From Urechis unicinctus (lineage: Eukaryota > Annelida > Polychaeta > Xenopneusta > Urechidae), in assembly GCA_034190875.2 (NCBI GenBank), contig CM067354.1:5064315-5128314 (forward strand): a stretch of 64,000 bases of DNA, written 5' to 3'. Below, in pieces: positions 1 through 13,168 of this stretch. Below the pieces are notes generated by a model. It was not told the origin of the DNA. It ran no database searches and saw only the letters and a program-made list of their open reading frames with translations. How positions within the stretch are numbered: position 1 is the first letter of the stretch; every line of letters begins with the position of its first letter. The position numbers were made by a program, and so were the translations under genes.

Positions 1-1860
1 ACTTGACTGCCGTATGTAGAATTAGTTCTCGACTCAGCTTTACTTCCATATAAAATTATAGTCATCTTTGAGCAGCGAACGTTTCCTGCTCGATGCGCAG
101 GACTTAAACATACAAACGACGTTTTAAGCAGCGAAACAACGCATCAACAAGGTTGCATGGCACCGTGTTATCGAACTACAATCGGCGGTCAATCATTTGT
201 AACAGGCTAAACTTTTTACATGGTATTCAAAACACAGACGGCGATTTGTTGTGTGAATAGAAGTATATACTCAAATAAAGTTATGTTTAGGAGGAAATGA
301 AATACGCAAATCACTTGAAAGCACCATTGTTTGCATCTTTTAGATGTAAATTACAATGACGTAGCTACTAATCTGTTTTAGTTTTAATGACACATACATG
401 CACATCTTCATCTTATTACATTGGCGACTTTCGATATGTTCTATCGATGTAGAATATTCATGATCAGTAAGTTTCGTGTTGCCAGTCAGCGGCAAGTAAC
501 ATTTTAACATGTAATATCGGCTCACGGAAACAACAGACGATGCGTAAAAAGCAGTGGTCGTAGCTGCTAAACAACAATAACATTATGTTGCGTTCGGAGC
601 ATCGCATTTGAGTGCTTATATAACATTTATCATGCAGTCATAAACATGTTTAGCCCGATACAGTAGCAATAACAAATATGCATGACTACCATAGTAACAG
701 TGTATATCCGATGTAGACGCACTCTGTAAAGTAAGCACTAGGTTGCTTATACACAAGGTTTAATTCACCATAAAAGCAGCCCATGAATTGAGTACAGTAT
801 CACAAACTATTACAAACTCTCGCAGGAGTTAAAGCGGTGGAGTAAAAACACTGGCTGCTGTGCAAGTAACACATCGATAATGTTTGCCATGGTATTGCAT
901 TGCAAGTAACCAGATTACTCAATGTTGATAAATCGCAGTCACGGATGTGCTTATCTGAAAGTAGTAACGTTTAAAAACCGGACTGTCAGACACTGGTAGT
1001 AAAAGTCATGCCAGCATCTGGTCGATGGGTGGGTGAACATAGTGTAAACTGTTTGGCGTAGTCTAAATACGTGAAACAACCCAGCACTATATTGCTTTGA
1101 CAACAGGTTGAAAATAAGCTGCGTCTACGCAAGTGATGGTCGGTATAAGAAAATTTTCAATAATCGCCTAAGAATAGTTTCTCATATCACTGTGTCACAC
1201 AGCTAAGCAGTCTGTTCTGTCAATTGAGCGAACCCTCTGTTGATTTAATATCCGTAGATAGAATCATGCCCACAGTACCACACTCAAGGAGTACACTCTC
1301 AGCTGTACACGAATGAGAAATAAGGGAAATTCAATTTGACACCGAGCTGTTATGATGCAATAGAACTACCGTGTGCGATGAACATACAAGGACTTTTATC
1401 CTTCTGAATTATCAATCGTTACATATCGCATTTATAGATTTACATCATTTAAACTTTCTAACGTGTTGTGCTCTGTTACGAACAAGAAAGAAACTTGAGA
1501 TACCTTATTATCTCCTTTTACCCGTTCTCGTATTTAACCGCTCGCGTTTGCTCGCTACACGAGCCATAATTTCGTGTGCTCAAGCTGCCATGTGCAATTA
1601 AATCAAGAAGCACATATTTACGCAGACACCTAAGGCCACTTCATGCTCATCCCGATAACGTTTCTTAGGTTTCCATGACTACCATTCCAACTGGTGTGCT
1701 TCTGCTGTAGCAGAATAACGTATTCAGTCTCCATTGATAAGCACACTAAACATCATGTTAATCGGTTGTTTGTCAATATGCGGGTTGATTATTCCTATGG
1801 TATGAATATAAGTACGGATAAGGTACATCACATTTATGTAGTCATGATTCGTTGTAATTC

Positions 1861-1960
1861 ACCAGCTGGCTAACGTCAGCAGGCCCACATTAGCACACCC
1901 ACGTCAGCAGGACAATCCTAGCAAGCCCATGCCAGCAGACCCAATGCCGTGGTAGCTGAC
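1861..1960 (+). repeat. Short GC-richer minisatellite with ACGTCAG motifs
   Basis: Imperfect repeats built on ACGTCAGCAGGCCCA-like words. The homologous stretch at 24030-24165 shows the period better, about 42 bp and 2.5 units. Both copies end in the same non-repeated word, GTAGCTGACGTGTTG. The repeated ACGTCA core resembles a CRE half-site, but that is only a sequence likeness. Confidence 0.6.
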
Positions 1961-3323
1961 GTGTTGTGTGCATTGATTGCGCTAGCAACTTAATCGATTC
2001 AAATGAATAGCAGTGACAATATTATTGACTGCAATCGGTGTTCGTTTTTGTCATGTTAGCATGCAGCTTTCACACAAGCCTTTTGGATGTGTGCCGTCCT
2101 TTTTTGCAAGGAATGATAACCACTGTCACCAATACACCACGTGCGGGTTAGAGCATTAGCGGCAGTACGCAGACGTAGAAAGGAAACGATTATATGACAA
2201 TAAATGAAATACAATGATCTGGCAATTTAATGGAATAGGTTGTAAGAGCCCACCGAGCGTAGATACGAATAGTAACAAGAATAGACATGTGCCCTACTAA
2301 TTACCAAGAAACTCGAATACTCAAGTCGCATTTAACTTTGACAATGTAGTGTATGGTATTCATTGATCGAGTTGAAACTAGGCTCACTGGGGTCGAGCAG
2401 CTGGTTACCAGCTGAGGTACTTTTGATATCGACCAGTCTCATCCCTGTTGTTTAATCCTCTATTACCATCTTATGAGCTAGCCATCTGTTCGAATACAAA
2501 TAATCATATGCTTAATGCAGTGAAGATATCTCTCCCTGTACTGTCGGATCATTGTGCTAAGGGGCCGCTTTATAATTGTTAACGTTTTTGTGCACCTGAA
2601 TTGCACCACGATACATCGAATCACTCTGTAAAAAGCCTGATAGAGTACAAATATGCAAGGTTTTATGACTAACACAACAACTTGAGTAAATAAGGGATGG
2701 CCCAGCATCATAACTGCTGCTCCTCTGCAAATGCAATGAATGTATGAATAAAAAGGGAAAGCAATGCGTAAAAATACCACCTCGAAGCAACGTTAGTTTG
2801 TTGGTATATGAAACCATATCGGTATCGGCGATGTAAAGGATTCCACAGCAGATACAATGGATGACAAAACTGTTTACTAAAAAAATGTTTTGGTTGTAAA
2901 ATGTATGATTGCAACAACAGTCTTTATAGGTTATATACATTGGCGATGTGCGAGGGTGAATTATTGATGATAAAATCCTATGATTTATCACATTCAAGGA
3001 TGATCATACGCTGCTTATACATTTCCAATGTGAACATCTCGTAAGAGCTACTTTAGTGGGCAGCAAAAGTCATATCACCATCTCGTCACTGGCTAATGTA
3101 TGCAGTACCAAACGGATGGTGTAGTCACCGTATGTGACACCATGGCATTACTAGGAAGTTTCCACAACAGCTAGCAATCAAGACGATGGGCGACCTAGTA
3201 TAGAGAGCATGAAACCGTGGAAATATTACAGGGTTCATCAATGGACCATCTGCCGACCTCTTCATCGTGTTGTGAGCGCAATTAGGTTAAAAGGCAACAT
3301 CACTGGCGGTGAATAAGCCACCA

Positions 3324-3418
3324 CCCCCCCCCCCCCACACACACACAAACACACACGCACACACAAAAACACACACGGACACACACGGACACACAACACA
3401 CACGGACACACACATAAC
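3324..3418. repeat. C13 run and interrupted CA microsatellite
   Basis: A run of 13 C (3324-3336) leads into CA-rich repeats broken by CACGG and CACAAA words. It occupies the same place as the much longer CA tract at 25538-25686, so the array has gained or lost about 100 bp here since duplication. Confidence 0.9.
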
Positions 3419-4458
3419 CCCTCGGGTACGTTTTGGATTTGATTGTAATTCATAGGACTTAACCTTTCTTCTACAATGATGTAAAGCAGCGCGTGGCTCA
3501 GTAATGTGGCTATTTCGATTTGTGAAATAAGCAGGTCATTAGGTCTGCAAATCAGGACCCTCTCGTGATCTCTAATGTACTTACATGAAAAGCGCACGCA
3601 ATTGAAGGTTGATTACACAACGCATCAGAATTGGTGTGTTCAGAAAAATTCAATGCGTCGAAACGCAGATGTAACTGAGAATCACAACAATGCGTCCGAA
3701 AACATTCCAATGGCAGGAAGAATATGGCCGGGTCGCTAGCACAGTTTAAATCGGATCTTATGGTCACCCCTCAACATTTTCGTCCAAAACAAAAGTCTTT
3801 TGATAGCAACATGATCAGTCGTGCATGACAAATTTATTTATTTACATTGTATTGATTATCCCATCGATATAGCGTTTTAGGTACTTTAGCGATGAGGGCT
3901 GTATAGTGTGGACAAAATACGGCTTCTTTGGTTACCCAAGATTGGTTAAGCTGTGTCTATGCAGTTGATGGTCGATAACATGCCATTGTTTTTCCCCGGG
4001 ACCTCGAATATGGTCATTTAACCAACATTGGACACATACTTACCATTTGTGCTTCTAAGACTGGTGTTCTCGCTACCCAACTAAACCGTGTGTCATGGCA
4101 ATCTAGCAAGCACTCTATCGATTTAAACACTGGTGATAGGCATAATCCAATGCAGGAAAAGTGACCGCATGTCCGTGACGCAAGTACGGTCCTTACATTA
4201 AGCGCAAGGGACCATCCTCACAGTGCAAATGTCAACGTTTTGAATTGCTAAGTAGCTCAGATGCACACGACGAAAGTTGCAATGTTTTTAATTCGGAATA
4301 TTTATGCAGTGTTCGGTTATAAAGTGCGAAATATTTTATTCGGGCTAGATCGTGTATCATTGTTACATATAATTTCTTCTCAGGACAAATATCATGATTG
4401 GGAAGGATATGGGTAATTTAGTGGGTCACACAATGGCTCTTGATAATGTAATATGAAG

Positions 4459-4462
<4 letters not shown>

Positions 4463-4534
<72 letters not shown>

Positions 4535-4892
4535 GACAGATATATATATATATAGATATAGAAGGGAGATAGAGAGATAGATATATATAGGGAGATAGAT
4601 ATTATAAATATATATAAATATAGAGAGATAAAAACATAGATATATATAGATACATATATATAGATAGATATATATATATAGAGATATATATATATTGATA
4701 TAGATATATATATATATATACTCTATATATATATATATAGATCTATATATATATATATATATATATATATCTATATATATAGATATATATATATATATAG
4801 ATATATATATATATATATATATATCTCTATATATCTCTATATATATCTCTATACTATATCTCTATATATATATATCTCTATCTATATATATA

Positions 4893-4930
<38 letters not shown>
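4463..4930. repeat. Compound (CA)n-(TA)n microsatellite
   Basis: About 48 bp of pure CA, then about 420 bp of TA repeats with scattered TAGA and TCTA variants. It separates the two halves of copy 1. The matching tract in copy 2 is at 27101-27350. Confidence 0.95.
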
Positions 4931-4931
<1 letters not shown>

Positions 4932-5337
4932 GCATTTATAAATTAAATGTGCACACTAACACAGACACCGAAGGCCACTACATGCTCATCCTGATTAACT
5001 TCCTGAGCCACAGTATCCATGACTACCATTCCAACTTATGTACATCTGCAGCAGCTGTTCAATGTATTTGGTGTTGGATCAGGTTGTGTTTATTCAGCAT
5101 GCAGACGGTATATCCATTGATTAACTCAACTATAAACTTGGATGTCGGAAGGTAATCAATATCTTCAATATGTAGGCCTATGATCGCCACGATATGATTA
5201 TATCTCTTGTTTAATAATCTGATACGGAATAATGCATGATGGGCACATTGCACATTGTTGCAAAACATCACTGCTTACGGAATAATGACTTCGTGCATGA
5301 TGACATTTATTAGACGACATGATAGGTTGGAAAACAA

Positions 5338-5625
5338 TGATTATTGACGCGGACCAATATGGCTCCATTTTACTCACCAGCCATGATTATTTGTATGTAT
5401 GGTAGTATAATCTTGCCTGAGCTCGGATACAGGTGACGCCTTAGTAATACAACTGAAATCCACCGCATAGGTCGCCGATAGTGATTATTGACGCGGACCA
5501 ATATGGCTCCAAACTAACTCAGCCATGATTATTTGTATGTATGGTAGTATAATCTTGCCTGAGTCGGAACAGGTGACGCCTTAGTAACACAACTGAAATC
5601 CACCGCATACAATCGCCGTTATAAA
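5338..5625 (+). repeat. Tandem duplication of a 144-bp segment
   Basis: The word TGATTATTGACGCGGACC starts at 5338 and again at 5482, and the following 130 bases match nearly perfectly, through a shared AACTGAAATCCACCGCATA. The homologous place in copy 2 (about 27630-27785) has only one unit. The duplication is therefore younger than the split of the two large copies. Confidence 0.95.
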
Positions 5626-7266
5626 AACAAAAACGCCATATTAGCTCCCTCTAAGACACAAAGGTCTATCCTTAACGAATGACATTTTTGTCTTATTAAT
5701 GACAAACAACAGAGACGATTGAAGAATTAACATCCAATTCGATTACAGTGACTTATTAATTGAAATGAAGTATACTGCGTAAATATGGAGATATATCTAT
5801 CTTTGGACTGAATTTATGCTGCATAATAGCGAAGGATAATATTTGTTGCGCAGTCAATATGATATCGGCGTGCAAGGTCGAAATAGCCACCCCCAACCAA
5901 GACTATTAGGATCAAACGTTTTACCAATGATGTCAAATACTAGAAAGGAAATACCTTTTCGACGATGCATGTACGTTGTGATGTTTGTTGATCGAAGCAT
6001 GCACCTGTGACACTTTGCTGATCTTTCTAGGAAGAAACAGCTGTGCGTCTGTGCGTATAATTCATATAGCTAGAAAGTTTATACCAATAACGACTTGTTC
6101 ATATAGGGGTTCAACCCTATAATTTTCGAATACACTACTATGTGTCCGCCTTTGCATTTGCAGTCACAAAAGTCTCAATAGGTTACTATAGGGGTACCTT
6201 CGTACGACGTAAACTCTAGCCTTTGCCTCCTTTATGCGGCTAGTTCTGCTGTTTCATCTTGTTTGCTAATCTTGCCAATGAACTGAACAATCTATTCATT
6301 GATCAACCAGAGAACGTTTAAGATCACATATGGCCAATACGTTCGTCTGTATTTATACGTCAATGAAAACGCAAGCTGATTTGGAATGAGGTCTTCAACA
6401 GGATGCAGTAAGCGGGCGATGCCAAACTAGGAGCATAAATATAAACAAATTGAATGGGTTTGTAGCTTAGCGGTACATGACAATGGTATAATATTAAACT
6501 TGGAATACTTCGCTAGCGTTAGACGCAACATCATATTCAAATTACATCAGTCATGGGGTCCATTTTATAATACTGAATCCATGTATCTTAATTGGTCATA
6601 ATACTCAATGCCAAGTTTGCGTTACAGATATATTGTATCGCCTTTAAAGAGTTGAGGTACCAGGTTTATCATACACCACAACAAATGTCACAACACGTCA
6701 TCTCACACTACTAAAACATCTGCTGCTCAGCTTGAATGGGAAACAATCATACAATGTATGTCATATCCTTAATTTCCGCTTGCTTGGGCCGACCGTGAAA
6801 ATAATGGCCACCAACGACGATATGCTAGGTCCATTGTCCATGTTTATACCAGTCCCCAATTTCAATCAAATGACTTACGCGATGTGACAGGTGATTGTTT
6901 GATGTACTTGACGACATACACTACAGGTATGCATGTAGCTAGCTGTTGAAATAACCACTTACCTTATGTCTGTCGTAGATAGCCACTCGCAGGTAAACGA
7001 CTGCGTTTTATGCCATGTGCCCTGTAATGATAACAAGTGTGTGACTAATGTCGACGTCCCGTTCATGCATACAGTCAACAATGTACCTATAGGTGACTCA
7101 TTGTTGTCACCAGGACGGGGGATATAGGCTGGGGGAGGAATGGTTGTATGTATATTCATAGTTTAATATTTGAACCGTTTCATAATGCATTAATTTGTTC
7201 ATTAAGACAAGACTTACTCTTGCACATCTGCTTTTTGCAAATCTACCTGGCATCGATAAAAGCTTA

Positions 7267-7274
7267 TGACGTCA
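7267..7274. promoter_or_regulatory. CRE-type palindrome TGACGTCA
   Basis: Full palindromic cAMP-response-element core in the context GCTTATGACGTCACCGCTAA. The same context is kept at 28651-28658 in copy 2. The match is exact but the function is unknown; an 8-bp site can arise by chance in 64 kb. Confidence 0.3.
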
Positions 7275-10200
7275 CCGCTAATACCGAACGTTATGTCCGT
7301 ACCTTGTTTGATCTGATTTGACGTAGTTGCACAGGTGACTTGGTCGACATGGCTGCAGCTGCTGAGCACACAATTCTTCATTGAAATTCAAAGACTGAGC
7401 CAATGAACCCGATGAATCGCATCCACAACGAAGCATGCTGTATTCACTGAGTGTTTAACATGGCGCGCATTAGGCATTCACAAGTAATACATAAAAGAAT
7501 GTTATATACACCTGCAAATGTAAAACTATCTATCATGTCTTATACGTGCAACAGAACGTGGCAAGGTCATCATCCTCCACTCTAGCATAACCCCGTTATC
7601 GACTCAGTATTCGTAAGGCTATGTAATTGTCCTACTTTTGTGGCGCTAGCTTGTCAGCAGAACCATACTGATGCGTTGACGTGACAACTGTGGGCTTCTC
7701 TTACTTAATGCCTAGTCATCAGCGAACGGTGCTGTCCAAATTAAGCTCGTCGACGACAAATAAATCTCGAACGGTCGGCTGATGTGTGATCGAGGGGCAG
7801 TTTAACGGTACGGATATTTTGTGAGTAAACAATTTGGGCCGGCATGGAGAGAAACTAGAGTGGTTGAGCAAAGATGGGCAGAAACTTTATTGCCCGGATA
7901 TACTATTCTCGCACAATTGGCGATTTTCGCTCAGTCGCACGTATATTTCACCCATGGTTACGCGTCTGTGAGAAGAAGCATAGGTTTGATACTCAGATTG
8001 CATCTGTGCGTTCACCTGCTTCGATTAGGGACGGAAATATGATAGGCAGCAATAAATCATCTTGGTCTGATACCGCTACAGGCAAAGCAACCATTTGTCG
8101 TAAACGTGGAAATTGTTCATTAGCAGCAGTAACTCCTCCAATTGCATGTCAGATGTGCACTTTAGCGTTTTGGCTGAGTTAATGTAATAGCATAATCTAT
8201 GTACCTCCATCCTTTTCGTGAGAAATATCATTAACAGTGCGGATATAGGGCTCTCAGGATGTTACCATATGAATTTATGCTACGGCTTATACGATCAGAC
8301 CCTCGCAAATTGTACTTATTGTACTAGTCACGTACTTATTATAGTGGATACGTGTATCGTTAAGCATTTCTAGACCCCTTGCCGAAATAACGTGTTGCGT
8401 AATGAGCCAGATTATACTGAACGACCACGCTCGTGCAATTGTCATTGCGAAGTTTTACTGGTTAGAACTATTACAAATCACATACGGTACTCCACAGAGT
8501 TGAAATGATTATTGCAATATAGCATTCTTATAAGTTGATAAAGTGACATATTAGGGCACATATGATTTCCCTTATGACGACAACATGCAGAGGAAAATCA
8601 TAAATGAGTTCACATCGTACAACATCTCTAACAAGCAATATCTTGCCGCAGTAAAAAGTCTCAGTATGTAAGCGTACAAAAGATGCTCATGCAACCAAGA
8701 TAAGCCTGGAAACAGCGTCATATTGTAGCCGGTATATTATCACATGTGCGTCTCTAGTGATATCATAGAAACATATGCATCATATATTTTGTGTCATGGA
8801 TAATACTGACATGAGGGGAAATATACAACGATGTAATACAGAGCTGCTAAATTCGTTACAAATTTGTCATTATTTTGGGATAAATACCTTTCAAAGCTTT
8901 CAGACGAAAGGAGGAGGTTACAGTTACGGCACAGCAGGCTTTTAATGCTTTAATTATTTTTAATGCTTGTTTATAAATGTTCTTTTAATAGCACGGAATG
9001 GTAACAACATCATCTATCAATGTTTTTCAATTGTGCAATGTTTCATGTGTATGATACAATCTGCATGTGCATCTATGCAAAATATTTCAGAGGCGTCTAA
9101 TGACGACCAATAACTTCTCAGTATGATGCCAGTTGAATGAATGATATCCACGACCTTTATCAAAAGCAAGGATTTTGACATTCAGCCTTTCAAACAGCTA
9201 AAGCTTATTCAATTTACTCAATGATATGGGTATTCCTTAGATATAGATGTATAGAAAAGACAGATAATTACACCCTGCTGCCAAACTGCGTTACCAATGC
9301 ATGTATATTGCTGCCAGCTATATGACAAGAATATGATATTATAAAAATATTTTACTTGTACATTGATTGCCTTCTTGCTCACACTACGAGGTGTGATCTT
9401 TTGTAAAGATATCCATGGTGTGACGAAAGAGTAAGAAAATAGGTTACACGATAGTAGGGAACGCCATTACATTGAATAACATGTGACAAACGAACTGTGA
9501 TATATGATCCTGTTCATGAGTATAGTTGAATAAACATGATGTATATTAGAATTTTAATTAAATATGGAAGGAATATGTATGCGTTTCACACGAAACACTG
9601 TCATGCTTTTTGTTGCTTCATGAAAATCAATTTTGGTGCATAAGTTGCGTGAATTCACTGCAAATACAATGGATTACATTGCAGTGAAGAAGATTGTTTA
9701 CATGGTTAGGACAGCGGTATTATTCGAGCGTTCATCAGAAGACCATCCACTTACCTCTGCAGCGTGCTGTGGGAATCACTAGGATAAACAGATAAATCAG
9801 TGGCGATGAATAAGCAACCAATAGAATTGTTCACTGTATTCTCATTGACTTTAATCACCTTCGCACTTTCTTCGACTACGATGTCGAGCAGTGTGCGGCT
9901 CTGTCCACGGGCTTTATTGAATGTCTTCGGCCTGAAGCTCATGAATGAACGGCCACATTGTAATGACAACGGTACAAGCCAATGGTGGTTTTAATGAGTA
10001 AAGTCTGCTTGTCAATAATAAATAAACTATATTGGGTCTCAGGCCATTAGGGCTGGAATCAACATACAAGCTGCGTACTACAATGATACAATTTAACATG
10101 ACATCATTCGTAGCTAACGACCGCGTGATACTGTTGATGCGATAAGTGGACGCAACACCTCTGCGTTCAACGTTCTGATAACATTTGACGTGTTATCTTG

Positions 10201-10815
10201 CCGCATCATATAGATCGCATGCGCAGTTATTTGGGATGTGCCAATTATTGGAACATTGTTTGTTATATGACATGCTGGAGACATTTAAAGTTAATGATTG
10301 TATCCTTTTTGTTTGCACTGCAATTATGAAGGATATATCTGTGGACACAATACATTACTGAACATTTATTTACCCAGAATCTAAACAAGCAATATAATAG
10401 CGACAATAACAACCAGAATAAGACATCGATCACAGAAGAATGGTGTAACGTAACCCCTTGTATGCCCTGGTAGCATGCGCAAATAATGGCAACCGACGTC
10501 GATATGTTTGTTTACCTGAATAAACCAGTACTTCACCTTCAAAATAATGATGTGATGGTTGGGAGTGTGGGAGTTTTATTACGCAGAGAAAGGGATTCTA
10601 AAGCAAAGAATGCCGAATAATCACGAGTTATATTTGGAATATTACCATGATACAATACAAAAACCATTATAAAGCATATTTTGACACATAGACTAGCTCA
10701 CTGATATTTTTCCACCTTCGCTAAATCAGCGACTGTCGAACACCAACAGATCCGGTCATCAAGATGTGTTACATCATAGGGCTACTACACCTACTCAGAG
10801 TGCTACAACATATTA

Positions 10816-10974
10816 TAAATATATATATATATAGATATATATAGATATATATATATATATAGAGATATAGATAGATATATACATACATAGAGATAGAGAG
10901 AATAGAGAGATATATAGAAAATAGAGAGATATATTTATATATATATAGAGGATATATATATATATATATATATA

Positions 10975-11024
<50 letters not shown>

Positions 11025-11041
11025 ATATATATATCTATATA

Positions 11042-11101
<60 letters not shown>
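10816..11101. repeat. (TA)n microsatellite
   Basis: About 285 bp of TA with TAGA variants, at the end of copy 1. It occupies the same place as 32398-32999 at the end of copy 2, with the same left flank (CATCATAGGGCTACTACACC). Confidence 0.95.
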
Positions 11102-11103
<2 letters not shown>

Positions 11104-11685
11104 AGCATGCCACGTTATCCGAAGCGTATAATGACTACTTGTGTAATTAAGGAGGTACTCATGAATGCATCGATTTATCATAACAATTGTTCATTAGCAA
11201 TAAAGATACTTTATTTACCGATTCTGCTCGGAACAATGTCTACCAAATGCAATAAGTTACCACAGCCACCCGCAACATGAAACTAGACATTTCGTCGCCG
11301 GTTGGTTTTGCATCGATTGTGATCAAGAGTCATCTGTTTTGCTTAAAGAGCTGTGTGACGGAAGTTGCATTTAACGTACACTTACATTTTCAACTTGTCA
11401 TGATTCCACGCTCATTAAAAATATGTGCCATGACAATCTTCCATTGGCTGCTCCTTTGCTATACAATTTCCATGAACGTATGCGGAATACATGTGATGTC
11501 ACGCTAGGCAAAAGAAGGTGGGCGCTTCAAGTAAATAAAACCCAGCGGCTTGTTTGCAATTGTAAAACCACAAATGAATTCGTTGATATAGCGCAATATT
11601 TAGTATTAGTAACAATGATAGTATATACCGTACCAGCTGACATCAATACCTCGATCATAATAAGGGAATCGCCCATCCTGTATTT

Positions 11686-11690
<5 letters not shown>

Positions 11691-11737
<47 letters not shown>

Positions 11738-11804
11738 ATATGACTATAGTAATATATAATATATATATATAGGAATATATATATATATATATTATAATAT
11801 ATAT

Positions 11805-11837
<33 letters not shown>

Positions 11838-11889
11838 CATATACATATATGTATATATACATATATTTACATATATAAACACATATATG

Positions 11890-11959
<70 letters not shown>
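11691..11959. repeat. (TA)n microsatellite
   Basis: About 270 bp of TA repeats with ATAATAT and CATATA variants. The long Tyr/Ile frames that cross it are artefacts of the repeat. Confidence 0.95.
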
Positions 11960-11960
<1 letters not shown>

Positions 11961-12789
11961 CTGATATCAAAATACTGATACATATATATATAAGGGACGG
12001 TAGGAATTTAGAGGAAACTGTTGTTTCCGTTTAATGTATAGATGCAAACATATTTCCATTGCCCAAAAATATATACCCCGCCTATGTCCTGGTTCGAAAG
12101 GGAAATATTATTGGTTGTGCCGACAATGCCACTGAAAGTGCACTCTTTTTCACATGATGGGTTTTGTGGAAGACAACAATGGAAGCTTGTGTGGAGGATA
12201 CATTGATATATTTATTGTCTGAATACATTATGCATACGCGGCCTGCAATTTATGCTCATACGAATAACAAATTCTTTGTCTATGGTTATACGTCGTGCAA
12301 TGCGTCCGAGTGATCCGATTATGGACGGCAATTCATAAGCTCAATCATTCAACTTATTCTGGCATCGTTGCATGCCACCGCGCTGCAGTATCTAGTCACC
12401 GACGGTTTGTTATCAGCAGCAAAAACTCCAGTGGCATGCTCATACTGCCCACATCGGAAAATGGAACAATCGTGCAAGGGGCTAATCAATAGTCTATCTT
12501 ATGACCAACAAAATGCTCTAATCAGATATGTACCCGATAATACATTCCGTACGATATTTTTCCTACTTTTATAGCATACGTGGCGGTATCTAACATATTG
12601 CTATTGCTAATAATATTTTGCACAGGTGCATACAGGTGTGATTAAGATTGCACATGCAGGCAGAGGCATGAGAAAAGAAATGGGGGACATTTAACGATTG
12701 ATAAATATTCGACCAGTATTTAATTTCGTTTCGTCATGCCAAATATACATGGCTTTATCAGGCGCGATGGGTGATATACAATCCAAAAT

Positions 12790-13168
<379 letters not shown>

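Larger units (their letters stand above)
1..4440 (+). repeat. Large tandem-array unit, copy 1 first half
   Basis: Non-coding DNA that matches 17441-26870 in the same direction. Blocks 1-640, 640-1000, 1240-1850, 1860-3330 and 3420-4440 can be paired by eye with 17441-18370, 19255-19630, 19635-20350, 24030-25530 and 25710-26860. Landmark X is at about 1640-1850, Q at 1950-2450 and Y at 3230-3900. Compared with copy 2 it lacks blocks of about 0.9 kb (after position 640) and 3.7 kb (at 1853-1861), and has about 240 bp extra near 1000-1240. The open frames here are short and not preserved between copies. No gene seen. Confidence 0.8.
4931..10815 (+). repeat. Large tandem-array unit, copy 1 second half
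   Basis: Non-coding DNA that matches 27351-32397 in the same direction. Landmark X (4968-5210) also resembles 1640-1850, R is at 7500-8200, and Y (9728-9910) also resembles 3230-3510. So this half is itself a diverged repeat of the first half. Copy-1-only segments include about 500 bp within 6030-6740 and about 190 bp at 6890-7080. The frame at 7874-8182 is open in both copies, but about 23 of 27 observed base differences change the amino acid, so it does not look like a selected protein. No gene seen. Confidence 0.8.
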
